Part shown: positions 8,955 to 17,327 of the stretch, in pieces
Layout of the letters: every line of letters starts with the position of its first letter
Numbering within the stretch: the first letter of the stretch is position 1
DNA from: Streptomyces sp. NBC_00576
GTDB taxonomy: Bacteria > Actinomycetota > Actinomycetes > Streptomycetales > Streptomycetaceae
NCBI RefSeq assembly: GCF_036345175.1
Contig: NZ_CP107780.1
Span: 8,680,001-8,744,000, forward strand
Reading direction: 5' to 3'
Length of the DNA stretch: 64,000 nt
Notes under the pieces: generated by a model
Seen by the model: the letters and a program-made list of their open reading frames with translations, nothing else
What the model was told of the DNA's origin: nothing
Database searches by the model: none
Position numbers and translations under genes: made by a program

Positions 8955-10484
8955 GTGGCAGCAGCACCAGTCTGGAGTGTCGACCCCCGTACCGGGAAGC
9001 AGCGGGAGCAGGTTGCGGTCGAGGCCACAGCGCAGGAGGTGGACGCCGCCGTCCGCGCGGCGCACGCCGCCCGCCCGGCCCTCGTGGACCGTACGGTCCG
9101 CGCGGCCTTCCTGCGCAGCGCCGCCGAGCAGCTCGAAGCGGCCAAGGAGCAGCTCGTCGAGGCGGCCGACGCGGAGACCGCGCTCGGCCCGGTCCGGCTG
9201 ACCGGCGAACTCGCCCGCACCTGCTACCAGCTGCGGGCCTTCGCAGACATCGTCGACGAGGGTGCCTACCTCGACGTCGTCATCAACCACCCCGACGACA
9301 CCGCGACCCCGCCGATCCCGGACCTGCGCCGCTACAAGGTTCCGCTGGGCGTCGTGGCCGTCTACTCGGCCTCCAACTTCCCCTTCGCCTTCTCCGTGGC
9401 CGGCGGCGACACCGCGAGCGCGCTCGCGGCGGGCTGCCCGGTGGTCGTCAAGGCGCACCCGGACCACCCGGGCCTGTCCGAGCTGGTCGCGGCCGTCCTG
9501 CGCCGGGCCGCGGCCCCGCACGGCATCCCCGAGGGCGTCGTCGGCCTGGTCCACGGCTTCGAGGCGGGCGTCGAGCTGGTCAAGCACCCGCTGGTCGCGG
9601 CGGCCGGTTTCACCGGTTCCGTACGAGGCGGCCGTGCCCTCTTCGACGCGGCGGCGGCCCGTCCGGTCCCGATCCCGTTCCACGGCGAGCTGGGTTCCCT
9701 GAACCCGGTGGTGATCACGGAGGCCGCGGCCAACGAGCGCGCCGAGGCGATCGGTACGGGGCTCGCGGGCTCCATGACGCTGGGCGTCGGCCAGTTCTGT
9801 GTGAAGCCCGGCCTGGTGCTGGCGCCGTCCGGCGCGGCGGGCGACCGCCTGCTGAAGTCCCTGACGGACGCGGTCAGCGACACCAACGCCGGTGTCCTGC
9901 TGGACCACCGGATGCGCGACAACTTCGTGGCCGGGGTCGCCGAGCGCGCCGAGCTGCCCGAGGTCGAGACCCCGGTGACGCCGGGCGCGGGCGGCGAGCA
10001 CACGGTCAGCCCGGGGTTCCTCACGGTGGCGGCGGACAAGCTGGCGGCGGAGGGGGCGTACGACCTGCTCCTGGAGGAGTGCTTCGGGCCGGTCACCGTG
10101 GTCGCCCGCTACGCGGACGACGCCGAGGCGAACGCCGTTCTTTCACGCCTGCCGGGAAACCTGACGGCGACCGTGCACCTCTCGGCGGAGGAAGCCGCGG
10201 GGGAGGGGCGTGGAGCGGAGATTCTGGCCGAGCTGACGCCGCTGGCGGGGCGTGTGCTGGTGAACGCGTGGCCGACCGGGGTCGCTGTGGCCGCGGCCCA
10301 GCATCACGGCGGGCCGTACCCTGCCACGACGTCCACGTCGACTTCCGTCGGCGGTACGGCTGTTGAGCGGTGGCTGCGGCCGGTGGCATATCAGAATGCG
10401 CCTGCCGCGCTGCTGCCTGTTGAGCTGCGGGACGAGAATTCGCTGGGGCTGCCCCGGCGTTTTAACGGGCAGTTGGAGCGATAG
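8955..10484 (+). CDS. NADP-dependent aldehyde dehydrogenase, ketoglutarate-semialdehyde (2,5-dioxovalerate) type
   Basis: 509 aa from the GTG at 8955, chosen because GGAGGA lies 7 bases upstream (8942-8947) and the product then starts at VAAAPVWSVDPRTGKQREQV. Motifs of the KGSADH subgroup are present: GVVAVYSASNFPFAFSVAGGDTASALAAGCPVVVKAHP (cofactor-binding region), the catalytic Glu region PFHGELGSLNPVVI, and the catalytic Cys in TLGVGQFCVKPGLVL. The group oxidises alpha-ketoglutarate semialdehyde to alpha-ketoglutarate, the last step of galactarate/glucarate, pentose or hydroxyproline catabolism. A link to galacturonate from the pectin lyases 6 kb away is attractive but inferred. Confidence 0.87.
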   Translation: MAAAPVWSVDPRTGKQREQVAVEATAQEVDAAVRAAHAARPALVDRTVRAAFLRSAAEQLEAAKEQLVEAADAETALGPVRLTGELARTCYQLRAFADIVDEGAYLDVVINHPDDTATPPIPDLRRYKVPLGVVAVYSASNFPFAFSVAGGDTASALAAGCPVVVKAHPDHPGLSELVAAVLRRAAAPHGIPEGVVGLVHGFEAGVELVKHPLVAAAGFTGSVRGGRALFDAAAARPVPIPFHGELGSLNPVVITEAAANERAEAIGTGLAGSMTLGVGQFCVKPGLVLAPSGAAGDRLLKSLTDAVSDTNAGVLLDHRMRDNFVAGVAERAELPEVETPVTPGAGGEHTVSPGFLTVAADKLAAEGAYDLLLEECFGPVTVVARYADDAEANAVLSRLPGNLTATVHLSAEEAAGEGRGAEILAELTPLAGRVLVNAWPTGVAVAAAQHHGGPYPATTSTSTSVGGTAVERWLRPVAYQNAPAALLPVELRDENSLGLPRRFNGQLER

Positions 10485-10512
10485 CGTCGTAGGGGTGCGG
10501 TGGATTTCGCGG

Positions 10513-10580
10513 CTGCGGGTCCGTTGTGGCTTGTCGCGCCCGCGCGGCGGAGCCGCATATGAACACAGCCCCGCGCCCCT
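10513..10580 (-). repeat. Dispersed repeat family R1, copy 2 (inverted)
   Basis: Read on the minus strand this matches 5881-5943: AGGGGCGCGGGGCTGT, then TGCGGCTCCG, then GGGCGCGACAAGCCAC. It lies 29 bases after the dehydrogenase stop and 37 bases before the next gene, where it may act as a terminator. Confidence 0.7.
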
Positions 10581-10616
10581 GTCGGGACGCCCACCTTGCC
10601 CTGCGATAATCAGGTA

Positions 10617-11225
10617 ATGGACTTGGAGCTTTCCCCGCTGCCCTTTCCCCTCCGTACGTATGGGCCCGATGGGCACTGGTCCTTCGAGGACGAGGTGCTC
10701 ACCGGGTGGGCCGGGCCCCGACAGGACCGGTTCGTGTCGCCCACCGGTGAGGCGCTGGATCCCGCCTCCGACGCGCCGCGACTCCTTGGTTCGCCGGAGG
10801 GTGAGTTCCAGCTGATCGCCCGGGTCACCGTCGGGTTCGGGGCGGCCTTCGACGCCGGGGTGCTGTACGTCCATGTCGGCGAGCGGGCCTGGGCCAAGCT
10901 CTGTCTGGAGTACTCCCCGGATGTGCCCACCGTCTGCACGGTGGTCACCCGGGGACACTCCGACGACGCCAACTCCTTCACCGTGGACGGCAGTTCCGTC
11001 TGGCTCCGGATCAGCCGCACCGGCCGGGCCTTCGCCTTCCACGCCTCGCGCGACGGTGAGAGGTGGACCTTCATCCGCCTGTTCACCCTGGGTGACGAGA
11101 AGGAGACGGACTCGGCGCTCGTCGGCTTCATGACCCAGTCGCCGATGGGCGAGGGGTGTGTCGTGACGTACGACCACATAGAGTTCCGGCCGGAGTGGCC
11201 CAAGGACCTGCGGGACGGCAGCTGA
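10617..11225 (+). CDS. DUF1349-like concanavalin-fold protein
   Basis: 202 aa from the ATG at 10617. It resembles DUF1349 proteins, a lectin-like beta-sandwich: GHWSFEDEVLTGWAGPRQDRF, then FQLIARVTVGFGAAFDAGVLYVHVGERAWAKLC near residue 75, and RTGRAFAFHASRDGERWTFIRLF near 145. No signal peptide, so cytoplasmic. The family name 'regulation of enolase 1' is historical and gives no reliable function. The stop overlaps the ATG of the following GNAT by one base (TGATG), so the two are co-expressed. Confidence 0.75.
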   Translation: MDLELSPLPFPLRTYGPDGHWSFEDEVLTGWAGPRQDRFVSPTGEALDPASDAPRLLGSPEGEFQLIARVTVGFGAAFDAGVLYVHVGERAWAKLCLEYSPDVPTVCTVVTRGHSDDANSFTVDGSSVWLRISRTGRAFAFHASRDGERWTFIRLFTLGDEKETDSALVGFMTQSPMGEGCVVTYDHIEFRPEWPKDLRDGS

Positions 11226-11707
11226 TGCGGGTGGTCCGGGCCGCGCTGCCGGCCGAGGCCGCCGCTGTCACGGAGCTGCACCTGCGCGCCCGGTCCACCT
11301 ACTACCCGGACGGTCTGCCGGACGCCGACCGTGACTGGGTCGCCTCCTGGCTGACCGCCATCGAACGCCCCGACGCGCAGGTCCTGTGCGTCGTCGAGCA
11401 GGACCGCATCATCGGCGTCGCCTCCTTTCGTACGGCCGACGGCGCCCCCGCGGACACGGTCAAGCTCTTCCAGTTCCACGTCGACCCCGACCGCTGGCGG
11501 GCCCGCATCGGCACCGACCTGCACGCCGCCTGCGTCGAGCGATGGCGGGCCGACGGAATGCTGGCCGCCACCCTCGACGTACACATCGACAACCGGCGTG
11601 CCCAGGCCTTCTACCGCCGTCTGGGGTGGGTCCCGGACCCGGAGAACCCGCCCGCCGAGGGCGATCACCACCTCTTTCTGCGGTACGGAATGAAACCAGC
11701 CGTTTGA
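11225..11707 (+). CDS. GNAT family N-acetyltransferase
   Basis: 160 aa from the ATG that overlaps the preceding stop. The GNAT fold is visible: MRVVRAALPAEAAAVTELHLRARSTYY at the start, FQFHVDPDRWRARIGTDLHAACVERW (acetyl-CoA region, about 80-105) and LDVHIDNRRAQAFYRRLGWV near 120. The substrate is unknown. Translational coupling to the DUF1349 protein suggests a shared role that cannot be specified. Confidence 0.85.
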   Translation: MRVVRAALPAEAAAVTELHLRARSTYYPDGLPDADRDWVASWLTAIERPDAQVLCVVEQDRIIGVASFRTADGAPADTVKLFQFHVDPDRWRARIGTDLHAACVERWRADGMLAATLDVHIDNRRAQAFYRRLGWVPDPENPPAEGDHHLFLRYGMKPAV

Positions 11708-11767
11708 ACGTTCACATAACCGCTGGAGAAGCCTCAGTAGCCGTTCGACCTGGAGAGAGCCGAAGAC

Positions 11768-12490
11768 ATGCGCGTGGAGATCTGGAGCGACATCGCCTGC
11801 CCCTGGTGCTACGTGGGCAAGGCCCGCTTCGAGAAGGCGCTGGACGCCTTCCCGCACCGTGAGGGCGTCGAGGTGGTGCACCGGTCGTTCGAACTGGACC
11901 CGGGGCGCGCCAAGGGCGACATCCAGCCGGTCCTCAAGATGCTCACCAAGAAGTACGGCATGAGCGAGGCGCAGGCACAGGCCGGCGAGGAGAACCTGGG
12001 GGCGCAGGCCGCCGCCGAGGGGCTCGCGTACCGGACCCGGGACCGTGACCACGGCAACACCTTCGACATGCACCGGCTGCTCCACCTCGCGAAGGACAAG
12101 GGGCGGCAGGACGAGCTGATCCAGCTCTTCTACCAGGCGAACTTCGCCGAGGAGCGGTCCGTCTTCGGCGACGACGAGCGGCTCGTGGAGCTGGCCGTCG
12201 CCGCCGGCCTCGACGCCGACGACGTCCGGCGCGTCCTCGCCGACCCGGACGCGTACGCCGACGCCGTGCGCGCCGACGAGCGCGAGGCCGCCGAACTGGG
12301 CGCGAACGGCGTGCCGTTCTTCGTCCTCGACCGCAAGTACGGCGTCTCCGGCGCCCAGCCCGTCGAGGCCTTCGCCCAGGCGCTCACCCAGGCCTGGGGG
12401 GAGCGGCCCGCGCCACTCAAGATCGTCCAGCCGGAGGGTGAGAGCGCAGAGGTCTGCGGGCCCGACGGATGTGCCGTACCCCAGAAGTAG
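11768..12490 (+). CDS. DsbA-family oxidoreductase (FrnE-like)
   Basis: 240 aa. The thioredoxin-fold N-terminus has the redox motif CPWC at residues 11-14 (MRVEIWSDIACPWCYVGK), then the helical insertion typical of FrnE/HCCA-isomerase-like proteins, and the cis-Pro loop GVPFFVLDRKYGVSGAQP near 190. No signal peptide, so it acts in the cytosol, unlike classical DsbA. The C-terminal tail carries two more Cys residues (VCGPDGCAVP). FrnE-like proteins are linked to polyketide biosynthesis and oxidative-stress tolerance; no biosynthetic genes lie here, so the second role fits better. Confidence 0.87.
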   Translation: MRVEIWSDIACPWCYVGKARFEKALDAFPHREGVEVVHRSFELDPGRAKGDIQPVLKMLTKKYGMSEAQAQAGEENLGAQAAAEGLAYRTRDRDHGNTFDMHRLLHLAKDKGRQDELIQLFYQANFAEERSVFGDDERLVELAVAAGLDADDVRRVLADPDAYADAVRADEREAAELGANGVPFFVLDRKYGVSGAQPVEAFAQALTQAWGERPAPLKIVQPEGESAEVCGPDGCAVPQK

Positions 12491-12516
12491 CACCGGCCGG
12501 GAAACCGCAGGTCAGG

Positions 12517-12530
12517 GCTTATGTATAAGC
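12517..12530. promoter_or_regulatory. Palindrome upstream of the class V aminotransferase
   Basis: GCTTATGTATAAGC, perfect 6-base arms around two bases, in a locally AT-rich spot 68 bases before the aminotransferase ATG. It could be a repressor site or contain the -10 region. The binding protein is unknown. Confidence 0.3.
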
Positions 12531-12597
12531 AGTCCTTCGCGGTGTCGCGCAGAATTCGGCAATGGACGAGGAGATCTTCGGGCCGCACAGTAGAGGC

Positions 12598-13656
12598 ATG
12601 GAGACCTTCGAGAACCTCCGCAACCTCGTCCGGGCCGAGTTCGCTCCGAAGAGCACCTATCTGAACACCGCGAGCACCGGCCTCCTCCCCGCCCGCGCGG
12701 TGGCCGCCATGCAGGCCGCCGTGCAGTCCGTGGCCGATGGCCGGCCGCAGGACATGTTCGCCGATGTGGAGGCCTCGCGCGCCGCCTTCGCCCGGCTCGT
12801 CGGGGTGCCCGACCGCAGGGTGGCGGCGGGCGCCTCGGTCGCCGTCTACAGCGGGCTGATCGCCGCCTCGCTGCCCGCCGGCGCCGAAGTCCTCACCGCC
12901 GAGGACGACTTCACCTCCGTCCTCAACCCGTTCCACGTACGCGGAGATCTGAAGGTGCGGACCGTGCCGCTGGAGCGGATCCCCGAGTCCGTCCGACCCG
13001 GCACCGCCCTTGTCGCCGTCAGCGCCGCCCAGTCCGCCGACGGACGCATCGTCGACCTGCCCGCGCTGCGCGAGGCCGCCCGCGAGCACGGGGCCCGTAC
13101 GTATGTCGACGCCTCCCAGGCCACCGGCTGGCTGCCCGTCGACGCGGACGCCTACGACTACGTCGCGTCCGTCGCCTTCAAGTGGCTCGTCTGCCCACGA
13201 GGCGTGGTCTTCTTCGTCGTACCCGAGGACATGGGCGGGCTGACCCCTGTGTTCGCGGGCTGGGTCGCGGGGGAGGAGCCCTGGGACAGCTGTTACGGCC
13301 CGGTGCAGGAACTCGCCCACTCCGCAAGGCGGTTCGACGAGAGCCCGAGCCTGTTTTCCTACGCCGGGGCCCGCCACTCCCTCGCCCTGATCGAGGAGTT
13401 GGGCGTGGACACCGTACGCAACCATGACCTCGCACTCGCCGACCGTTTCCGCGCCGGGCTCGACCGACTGGGGCACCAGCCCGTGCCCGCGCCCGGCTCC
13501 GCCATCGTGTCCGTCCCACAACTCGGCTACCGGCAGGCCGAGTTGAGCCGGGCCGGCATCGAGGTCTCCGACCGGGCCGGAAATCTGCGCGCCGCCTTCC
13601 ATCTCTACAACACGACTTCGGACGTCGACCGACTCCTGGACGTCCTGTCCGGCTGA
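12598..13656 (+). CDS. Aminotransferase class V family protein
   Basis: 352 aa from METFENL, preceded by AGAGG; the frame is open 12 codons further. Fold type I PLP enzyme of the cysteine-desulfurase/kynureninase-like branch: LNTASTGLLPARAV at the start, ASVAVYSGLIAASLP near 75, VDASQATGWLPVDADAYDYVASVAFKWLVCPRG around 170-190 with the Asp that holds the pyridine nitrogen and the Schiff-base Lys in SVAFKWL. The C-terminus (GIEVSDRAGNLRAAFHLYNTTSDVDRLL) is standard for the family. The substrate is not predictable. Confidence 0.85.
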   Translation: METFENLRNLVRAEFAPKSTYLNTASTGLLPARAVAAMQAAVQSVADGRPQDMFADVEASRAAFARLVGVPDRRVAAGASVAVYSGLIAASLPAGAEVLTAEDDFTSVLNPFHVRGDLKVRTVPLERIPESVRPGTALVAVSAAQSADGRIVDLPALREAAREHGARTYVDASQATGWLPVDADAYDYVASVAFKWLVCPRGVVFFVVPEDMGGLTPVFAGWVAGEEPWDSCYGPVQELAHSARRFDESPSLFSYAGARHSLALIEELGVDTVRNHDLALADRFRAGLDRLGHQPVPAPGSAIVSVPQLGYRQAELSRAGIEVSDRAGNLRAAFHLYNTTSDVDRLLDVLSG

Positions 13657-13747
13657 ACCGGTGGCGCGAGATCCCCAAGGACGCCAGGAAGGGCACCAAG
13701 GGGTGGTGGTGCGGGCGGAGTCGACGCCAGACAGGATTGTCAGCACC

Positions 13748-14599
13748 GTGAGACCGCCCGCCGACGCGGAACTGCATCGGCGGCTGGTGTACGGGGACGA
13801 GTCCGCGCTGGCCGAGGCGTACACGGCGTACGGCGGGCTGGTGCACGCCGTCGCCGCGCGCGTCACCCACAGCCCGGCCGCCGCCGAGGACGTGGCGCAG
13901 GAGGTCTTCGCCCAGCTCTGGACCCGGCCGTACGCCTTCGACGCGCGCCGTGGCTCGCTGCGCACCTGGCTGTCGATGCTCGCCCACCGGCGGGCCGTCG
14001 ACCGGGTGCGCAGCGAGGCCCGGCACCGCAAGAACGCCCGCGCCGACGATCTGGCGCTGCACGCCATCCCCGACGCCTCACCCGGCCCCGACGAGACCCT
14101 CGTCCACCGCGAACGCTCCCTGCAACTGCACACCGCTCTCGCCGAACTCCCGCAGCCACAAAGGGAAGTGGTGCACCTCGCCTACTTCGCCGGCCGAACC
14201 TACCGGCAGGCCGCCGTCGAACTCGGCATCCCCGAGGGCACCGCCAAGACCCGCCTGCGCACGGCACTGCGCACCTTGGCGGAGACTTTGGCCGAGCCGC
14301 CCGACCCACACCTGTGGCGACTGGTCCACCTCGCCGTCCGTATCCTCGGCACGGCACTGGGGCCCGACGCACCCCCGGCCTCTTCGCCGTCACCGGCGGC
14401 GAGGAATGGGTGCTGGGCTCGGAGGACGAACCCGTACGGGCCGAACTCGTCCTGGATCCGGTCGACTTCTGCCTGCTGGTCGGCGGCCGCTACGCACCCG
14501 ACGAGGTACCGCGCGGCGAGGCGGGAGACGGGACAGCCGTACGCGACGTACTGGAGCGCGCGGCCGCACTGGCGTGGCTCTGAGGCTCACCGGAGATGA
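13748..14599 (+). CDS. ECF sigma factor with frameshifted C-terminal domain
   Basis: The GTG at 13748 starts VRPPADAELHRRLVYGDES; upstream GTG codons at 13703-13709 are alternatives. Region 2 (LAEAYTAYGGLVHAVAARVTHSPAAAEDVAQEVFAQLW) and region 4 (LAELPQPQREVVHLAYFAGRTYRQAAVELGIPEGTAKTRLRTALRTL) are intact, so the sigma part should work. After DPHLWRLVHLAVRILGTALGPDAPP the frame turns into a Ser/Arg/Pro-rich nonsense tail ending at 14599. The expected continuation is found in another frame (14377-14583). The break falls in a run of five C at 14372-14376; one extra C would restore a protein of about 278 aa. It is either a real frameshift or a sequencing error. Confidence 0.8.
   Translation: MRPPADAELHRRLVYGDESALAEAYTAYGGLVHAVAARVTHSPAAAEDVAQEVFAQLWTRPYAFDARRGSLRTWLSMLAHRRAVDRVRSEARHRKNARADDLALHAIPDASPGPDETLVHRERSLQLHTALAELPQPQREVVHLAYFAGRTYRQAAVELGIPEGTAKTRLRTALRTLAETLAEPPDPHLWRLVHLAVRILGTALGPDAPPASSPSPAARNGCWARRTNPYGPNSSWIRSTSACWSAAATHPTRYRAARRETGQPYATYWSARPHWRGSEAHRR
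14377..14583 (+). pseudogene. Out-of-frame C-terminal domain of the ECF sigma gene (MDMPI-C-like)
   Basis: This frame encodes GLFAVTGGEEWVLGSEDEP, then VRAELVLDPVDFCLLVGGR and a clean stop after ALAWL. Together with HLAVRILGTALG in the preceding frame it resembles the C-terminal domain of mycothiol-dependent maleylpyruvate isomerases (an ordered xxDFCLLVxxR ending). It has normal Streptomyces codon bias and no start signal of its own, so it is the displaced end of the preceding gene, not a separate gene. Confidence 0.65.
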
Positions 14600-14625
14600 G
14601 CGGTCACTTCACCGGAGATGAGGGG

Positions 14626-15522
14626 TCACCTCACCGGCGTGAAATCCCGTGCCCCGATGAACTCCGGCCTGCGCATCGGTGCCGCGAACGGCTCCACCGC
14701 CCGGTTCTCCACGCTGTTGAACACGATGAAGACGTTGCTGCGCGGGAACGGTGTGATGTTGTCCCCGGACCCGTGCATACAGTTGCAGTCGAACCAGGTC
14801 GCCGAACCCGCCCTGCCCGTGAACAACTTGATGCCGTGCTCGTCGGCCAGTGAGGTCAGAGCCTCGTCGGACGGGGTGCCCGCGTCCTGCATCTGGAGCG
14901 ACTTCTTGTAGTTGTCCTCGGGCGTCGCTCCCGCACAGCCGAGGAACGTGCGGTGCGAGCCCGGCATGATCATGAGGCCGCCGTTGGTGTCGAGGTTCTC
15001 GGTCAGCGCGATCGAGACGGACACCGTCCGCATGTTCGGCAGACCGTCCTCCGCGTGCCAGGTCTCGAAGTCGGAGTGCCAGTAGAAGCCGCCCGCCCCG
15101 AACCCTGGCTTGACGTTGATCCGCGACTGGTGGACGTACACGTCGGAGCCCAGGAGCTGCCGGGCCCGCCCGACGACCCGCTCGTCCCGCACGAGCTGGG
15201 CGAACACCTCACTGATCCGGTGCACTTCGAAGACCGACCGGATCTCCTTCGACTTCGGCTCGATGATCGACCGCTCGTCGGCCCGGACCGCCGGGTCGGC
15301 GACGAGCCGCTCCAACTCGGCCCGGTAGAGCGCGACTTCGTCGTCATCGAGGAGCCGGTCGAGCGCCCGGAAGCCATCGCGCTCGTACGCCATGAGGTCG
15401 GCCGCGGCGAACGGTCCGGGCGTGTCCGGCGCCCCCCAGAGGATCGGGTCCTGACGGGGGACGGACACCTCGACGGCGCCACGGGTGGGGTACAGGTCGG
15501 TGAGGGTGGACGTGGGTGACAT
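14626..15522 (-). CDS. ectD: Ectoine 5-hydroxylase
   Basis: 298 aa from MSPTSTLTDL, normal length. A Fe(II)/2-oxoglutarate dioxygenase that converts ectoine to 5-hydroxyectoine. The EctD signature FYWHSDFETWHAEDGLPNMR is present near residue 145 with the iron-binding His and Asp; the second His is in CMHGSGDN near 248, and the 2-oxoglutarate-binding Arg in FPRSNVFIVFN follows. The Shine-Dalgarno GAGGAGGT lies inside the last codons of ectC, 5 bases separate the genes, and it is the last gene of the operon. Confidence 0.97.
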   Translation of the reverse strand: MSPTSTLTDLYPTRGAVEVSVPRQDPILWGAPDTPGPFAAADLMAYERDGFRALDRLLDDDEVALYRAELERLVADPAVRADERSIIEPKSKEIRSVFEVHRISEVFAQLVRDERVVGRARQLLGSDVYVHQSRINVKPGFGAGGFYWHSDFETWHAEDGLPNMRTVSVSIALTENLDTNGGLMIMPGSHRTFLGCAGATPEDNYKKSLQMQDAGTPSDEALTSLADEHGIKLFTGRAGSATWFDCNCMHGSGDNITPFPRSNVFIVFNSVENRAVEPFAAPMRRPEFIGARDFTPVR

Positions 15523-15527
15523 GGGTG

Positions 15528-15950
15528 TCAGACCTCCTCGGAGTCGGGGGTGAAGTCGGGTTCCGTCAGCAGGGGATAGACGCCGTTCTCGTCGTGGTCC
15601 TCGCGGCCGGTCACGGGCGGGTTGAAGACGCACAGGCAGCGGAAGTCCTCCTTGATCCGCATCGTGTGCCGCTCGTGCCCGTCGAGGAGGTACATGGTGC
15701 CGGGGGTGATCGTGTACGTCCGCCCGGTCTCGTCGTCGGTCAGCAGGGCCTCGCCCTCGACGCACACGACGGCCTCGACATGGTTCGCGTACCACATCGA
15801 CGTCTTCGTGCCCGCGTACAGGACCGTCTCGTGAAGCGAGAAGCCGACCCGCTCCTTGGCGAGGACGATGCGTTTGCTCTCCCAGGTGCCGGACGCCGCC
15901 CTCACATGCCGGTCGGTGCCTTCGATGTCCTTGAACGAACGGACGATCAC
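15528..15950 (-). CDS. ectC: L-ectoine synthase
   Basis: 140 aa from the GTG at 15950 (VIVRSFKDIEGTDRHV), which matches the usual N-terminus. A TTG at 15959 or 15962 is in frame but crowds the AAGGGG at 15963-15968. Cupin-fold enzyme that cyclises N-gamma-acetyl-diaminobutyrate to ectoine. The metal- and substrate-binding segments are present: TSMWYANHVEAVVCVEGEA, GTMYLLDGHERHTMRI, and the ending FNPPVTGREDHDENGVYPLL. Confidence 0.96.
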   Translation of the reverse strand: MIVRSFKDIEGTDRHVRAASGTWESKRIVLAKERVGFSLHETVLYAGTKTSMWYANHVEAVVCVEGEALLTDDETGRTYTITPGTMYLLDGHERHTMRIKEDFRCLCVFNPPVTGREDHDENGVYPLLTEPDFTPDSEEV

Positions 15951-16015
15951 AGTGCTCAACAACCCCTTTCTCGAACAGACTTGAACGGACTTGAATAGAT
16001 CGGAACTCGAACGGA

Positions 16016-17296
16016 TCAGACAGGCTCGACGGTTTCGCGTACGGCGCGGGCGACGACCCGCAGACCCTCGTCCAGCTCCTCGGGCGTGATGGTGAGCGCC
16101 GGCAGCAGTTTCATGACCTCGCCCTCAGGGCCGGACGTCTCGATGAGCAGCCCGAGCTCGAAGGCCCGCTTCGCGACCCGCCCCGCGCGCTCCTTCTCGT
16201 GGAACTCCATGCCCCACACCAGCCCCCGGCCCCGGTACTCCTTGACGTCGGCGAGGTTCTCCTCGGTGATCGAGATCAGCGCCTCCTCGACCTGCTCACC
16301 ACGGGCGCGCGTCTGCTTCTCCATGGCGGACCCGTCGGACCAGTACGTCTCCAGCGCGGCGGCGGCCGTCACGAACGCCGGGTTGTTGCCGCGGAACGTG
16401 CCGTTGTGCTCGCCCGGCTCCCAGACGTCCAGTTCGGGCCTGAACAGGGTGAGGGACATGGGGAGTCCGTACCCGCTGATGGACTTCGACACGGTGACGA
16501 TGTCGGGCACGATGCCCGCCTCCTCGAAGGAGAAGAAGGCGCCGGTCCGCCCGCAGCCCATCTGGATGTCGTCGACGATCAGCAGCATGTCCTGGCGTTC
16601 GCACAGGTCGGCCAGTGCCCGCAGCCACTCCGGGCGCGCCACGTTGATGCCGCCCTCGCCCTGCACGGTCTCCACGATCACGGCGGCCGGCTTGTTGAGA
16701 CCGGAGCCCTGGTCCTCCAACAGCCGCTCGAACCACAGGAAGTCGGGGACGGTCCCCTCGAAGTAGTTGTCGAACGGCATCGGGGTCCCGTGCACCAGCG
16801 GAATGCCCGCGCCGGCCCGTTTGAAGGCGTTGCCGGTCACGGCGAGCGACCCGAGGGACATCCCGTGGAAGGCGTTGGTGAAGGACACGATGGCCTCCCG
16901 CCCCTTCACCTTCCGCGCCAGCTTCAGGGCCGCCTCGACGGCGTTGGTTCCCGTCGGTCCCGGGAACATGACCTTGTACGGCAGTTCGCGGGGCCGCAGC
17001 ACCAGTTCCTGGAATGACTCCAGGAACGCGCGCTTGGCGACGGTCGACATGTCGAGGCCGTGCGTGACACCGTCCCGTTCCAGATAGTCGATCAACGCCC
17101 GTTTCAGTACCGGGTTGTTGTGGCCGTAGTTGAGTGATCCGGCGCCCGCGAAGAAGTCGAGGTAGGCGTGGCCGTCCTCGTCGTACATACGGCTGCCCTG
17201 CGCACGGTCGAACACGGCGGGCCAGCTGCGGCAGTAGCTGCGCACCTCCGACTCGACTGTTTCGAAGACGCTCAGGTCGGGCTGGGTGATGGTCAC
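16016..17296 (-). CDS. ectB: L-2,4-diaminobutyrate-2-oxoglutarate transaminase
   Basis: 426 aa from the GTG at 17296, chosen for the AAGGAG 10 bases upstream and the standard N-terminus VTITQPDLSVFETVESEVRSY. Class III PLP aminotransferase that makes 2,4-diaminobutyrate from aspartate semialdehyde. Family landmarks: FFAGAGSLNYGHNNP, PGPTGTNAVEAALKLARKVKGR, LLIVDDIQMGCGRTG (PLP-ring Asp), and the Schiff-base Lys in VSKSISGYGLPMS. It is separated from ectC by 65 bases and from ectA by 31. Confidence 0.97.
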   Translation of the reverse strand: MTITQPDLSVFETVESEVRSYCRSWPAVFDRAQGSRMYDEDGHAYLDFFAGAGSLNYGHNNPVLKRALIDYLERDGVTHGLDMSTVAKRAFLESFQELVLRPRELPYKVMFPGPTGTNAVEAALKLARKVKGREAIVSFTNAFHGMSLGSLAVTGNAFKRAGAGIPLVHGTPMPFDNYFEGTVPDFLWFERLLEDQGSGLNKPAAVIVETVQGEGGINVARPEWLRALADLCERQDMLLIVDDIQMGCGRTGAFFSFEEAGIVPDIVTVSKSISGYGLPMSLTLFRPELDVWEPGEHNGTFRGNNPAFVTAAAALETYWSDGSAMEKQTRARGEQVEEALISITEENLADVKEYRGRGLVWGMEFHEKERAGRVAKRAFELGLLIETSGPEGEVMKLLPALTITPEELDEGLRVVARAVRETVEPV

Positions 17297-17327
17297 GGCG
17301 GTGAACTCCTTGAAGTGGGGGGTGAGG

